Source of the DNA: Triops longicaudatus
Lineage: Eukaryota; Arthropoda; Branchiopoda; Notostraca; Triopsidae
Direction: 5' to 3'
DNA length: 64,000 bases
NCBI GenBank assembly: GCA_022885665.1
Contig: JAGQDJ010000024.1
Coordinates: 868,001 to 932,000, forward strand
Of the stretch, positions 61,401 through 64,000 are shown piece by piece. The notes below the pieces were generated by a model. The model was not told the DNA's origin and did not search any database. It saw only the letters and a program-made list of their open reading frames with translations. Position 1 is the stretch's first letter. Each line of letters begins with the position of its first letter. The position numbers and the translations under genes are program-made.

Positions 61401-64000
61401 AGGGTTAACAGAACGAGCGATAAGAAGCATGACTACTTTTGCAGTTGCAGTGAATTAAAAATTAAAAATCGTGCTGACACGACGCAATTAACCCTAAAAC
61501 TTGCCTGCGAGTGTACAGCTTTACCGCTACAATCTTGCCGGCATTGGAACACTCAAGAAGCAACAGCTCCATTTGGCTTGTTACTGCTTTATAGGGTAGC
61601 TTTATCACGCCATACACACGCACCATGCCCATACAAACCCCTGGCAGAATATATGCCAGCCGCTGAATTGCTACATTAGCAGCGAAAGATAAACGTAAAG
61701 CTTATTTAGTTCCCGTGTTAAGAATGCTCCCTTCCCTCACGCTGGAGCACTGCACACGGGATTCGTTTTTGTCCGTCTGCAGTTTGTTATTTACATAAGA
61801 CTGCTGCTGTTGTTGATACGCCGCGATGCCCAAATTTCGTGTTTGTGAAATAGACCTCGGAGCTCTTGAGCACAGCAAGGCAAACAGAAGCTTTCCACAG
61901 CTCAAAACTTGCCTATACAAACCTTCCTTAACCTCCACAGCTCCCCATTTCTTCCTCCCCAATTCCTACGAACACTGCGTTCGGAAACAACAACCCATTG
62001 CACTACCACTTGAAATGTAAATGAGTAGCGAGAATTATTCAGAAAAAAGCGTTTGTCTCACATGAAAAGGGAGGACCTGGGAAAACGCCACCCCGCGTCC
62101 CCCGCTTTTGACACTGACAAACAGGCAAACTATCTTAGCCTTGTATCTTTGTACACTACCTTCTTCTCCCTTGCCCGCCTTCCACTCTTAATACAGTCGA
62201 GTAAACTCTACTGTTACAAACTCTTATTCCTTGAGTGACTTGAGCTGTAAGTAGAAAACCAGAACTGTGGTTTCGTCCTATACTCCACTCACCGCTTTCC
62301 TGTCCTTGTTCATCCTCGTCTTCCTTTTTTGGTCGATCTCGCACATACTAGTAATAAGCCTAACTTGACTCTGTTGTCCAACAAGGAAACACACTACGGA
62401 AGAACATGACCATCAAAAGCAAAATCAAGTCAAAGAGAAGCTACGTTAAGAGAACCCTAGCATTAGGCCAGTGGGCAAACGTGGTACGGATTTTCCTTTT
62501 TTTAACCTTTTCTTGTTGAGTAGACTCTTCTTCAAGACAGAAACGAATGATATGAATTATTGTTGCGACCGTAAAGCACCCTGTATGACAAATCGCTGGA
62601 AAGTAACGTGGCTGACAAGTCATCGAGGAAACGAAGATTGGAGACCTCTTGGTCTGTTTAAACCGAAAAATAGCGACAAGAAAAGGAAAAAAATAAGTAG
62701 TTACGGGTGGAACAGCATCCCTTAGCATTTGATATGTAAATTATTCAAGGAAATGATCAAGCAAAAAAGAAACAACTCGTAAAACTTGTAACCGTGGCTT
62801 ACACGTAAAGCTTTGAAGAAGCTTTGAGTCAAGACCATGAAATGCATTCTACTTATACTGCGATAAACATCAGACAAGAAACAAGATGCCAATTATAGGA
62901 CGTAAACTAACATCTACAGACTTGCAATTACGACAGCTTGTTTATAGAAAAACACATCCTTCTTTCTCACAAATTCATACTGTTCAACAGTGCACCATCT
63001 CACTATCTGCTCTATAAAGTAAACAAGCGTTTCACTCCATTACTTGTGTAAAGCTGAGTGTATAGTTCAACGTTAATATTTTAGGGCAGAAATATTGCTT
63101 GGAACCCCTAGAGTTTTCCTTCAAAAGCTTGTTCTGTTCGTTTTTGCCCTTTACTAAGGAGGAGGTAAAATCAATCAGTAGGCTTCTCGTTCGACATTGT
63201 AGAAAAAAAGAGGTGGGAATTATATATACCTAAGCCTCCCTGTTTTCTCCCAGAACAAGGTGCTTATAGTTCATAAGAATCTCGGGAAGGCTTATCTCCC
63301 CTCATTATTTAGAGTGCACCCTCGCAAGTCAAAGCCCGCTCTGCTCTGTTCTTGCCTTCTCGATTTTTTTCATCTTCAACCAACTCGCTTTGCAGGTTCC
63401 CATCATTCAAGTCGAATAACAAAACTGGACGGAATGAGAACGTTGGAAAATTGCCACTCAGAATTTTACCCTGATATCATGATACCCTTTGCGATAAATA
63501 ACGAGATGTCTAGGGAAAAAAAAGGAAGCATAAATAAAAATAGACAGAAACAAAAAAAGTAACTACAACTGCTATTCTACTTCAGCTGGGGGTCATTGAA
63601 ATATGTAGCGGAGACCTCACAGAAGGCTGTTTCGCAAGTTATACGAGGGACATCTCAGATACTTAATATTACTTCGCTTGAGTCGATGGCTGTACATGGG
63701 ACGGCCCCCTGTCGTTTGGCAAAGTAAAATGCGTCAAGAGCTCACACTTTTACACATCGTAGAATTCCTTTCTATTACTGCAAAAACTTGTGTGGGTCGT
63801 TTTGCTTTGTACTTTGTCGGCAAGGTACCTCAGGATAACAGATAATAACAATAATAGATAAGCGCCAACTTGGTTTCCCGCACTGCAGTAGACCAAACCT
63901 ATGAAAGCCATGTGACAAGTGCCATGCGTGACAGCCCATCACGTCGGGAAGAAAGCTCCTTAAGACGCATAAGTTGCACCGTATATCCACAGAGCCCCTT
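43418..64000. other. Gene desert, 20.6 kb
   Basis: No gene, RNA or domain can be supported. All open frames are short (at most ~146 codons). They occur on both strands at similar rates, lack domain motifs and are not linkable into conserved exons. Simple repeats include (GT)n at 52592-52610 and several A/T runs. At 45.1-45.3 kb the phrase TTTGGTA recurs several times. Long introns of a gene lying outside the window, or lncRNAs, could be here. Confidence 0.5.
52592..52610 (+). repeat. (GT)n microsatellite
   Basis: An uninterrupted GT dinucleotide run of 19 bases in the 3' desert. Confidence 0.9.

Noticed and set aside
1..64000. CRISPR array, prokaryotic operon, phage or retroviral genes
   Set aside because: No regularly spaced direct repeats, no reverse transcriptase, integrase or capsid-like frames. 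The intron-bearing genes show nuclear animal DNA.

Overview
This is a stretch of animal nuclear DNA, most likely from an arthropod. A crustacean such as a branchiopod is plausible, but I cannot fix the species. The evidence is a set of spliced genes with metazoan-specific products (BBSome subunit TTC8, CCDC102A, MSS51, a CUB/LDLa receptor). Most introns are only about 46-96 bp with GT...AG ends. There is no operon-type spacing or ribosome-binding site. Exon coordinates were derived by hand from reading-frame continuity and splice sites; for eight genes the exon sums give an intact frame of the expected length.

Layout: (1) 1-15.0 kb is a gene desert holding one decayed pogo/Tigger-type MITE and simple repeats. 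(2) 15.05-29.1 kb is a compact gene island. It holds a ChaC gamma-glutamylcyclotransferase with two candidate 3'-terminal exons (minus), TTC8 (plus), MRPS18A (minus), MOCS3 (plus), PFDN2 (minus), a SAM methyltransferase (plus) and PIGN (minus). Several pairs are convergent, with only 70-165 bp between stop codons. (3) 29.1-34.4 kb is a repeat-rich island. Two diverged direct repeats about 4 kb apart enclose an orphan exon of the GATOR2 subunit MIOS, the C-terminal acetyltransferase-like domain of O-GlcNAcase (frameshifted), minisatellites and one of two copies of a tRNA-headed foldback SINE; the other copy lies just outside the second repeat. (4) 34.5-43.4 kb is a second compact gene run: a pyridoxine-phosphate-oxidase-like gene with altered substrate residues (minus), a CUB/LDL-receptor-class-A transmembrane receptor (minus), CCDC102A (plus) and an intronless MSS51-like MYND protein (minus). 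(5) 43.4-64 kb is a second desert with no gene I can support.

The genes are mostly housekeeping functions: glutathione turnover, cilium assembly, mitochondrial translation, molybdenum cofactor and tRNA thiolation, chaperoning, GPI-anchor synthesis and B6 metabolism. They do not form one pathway. The most unusual items are the tandem-duplicated terminal exon of the ChaC gene, the divergent PNPO-like protein, the two-copy tRNA/foldback SINE family, and the gene-fragment island between direct repeats.
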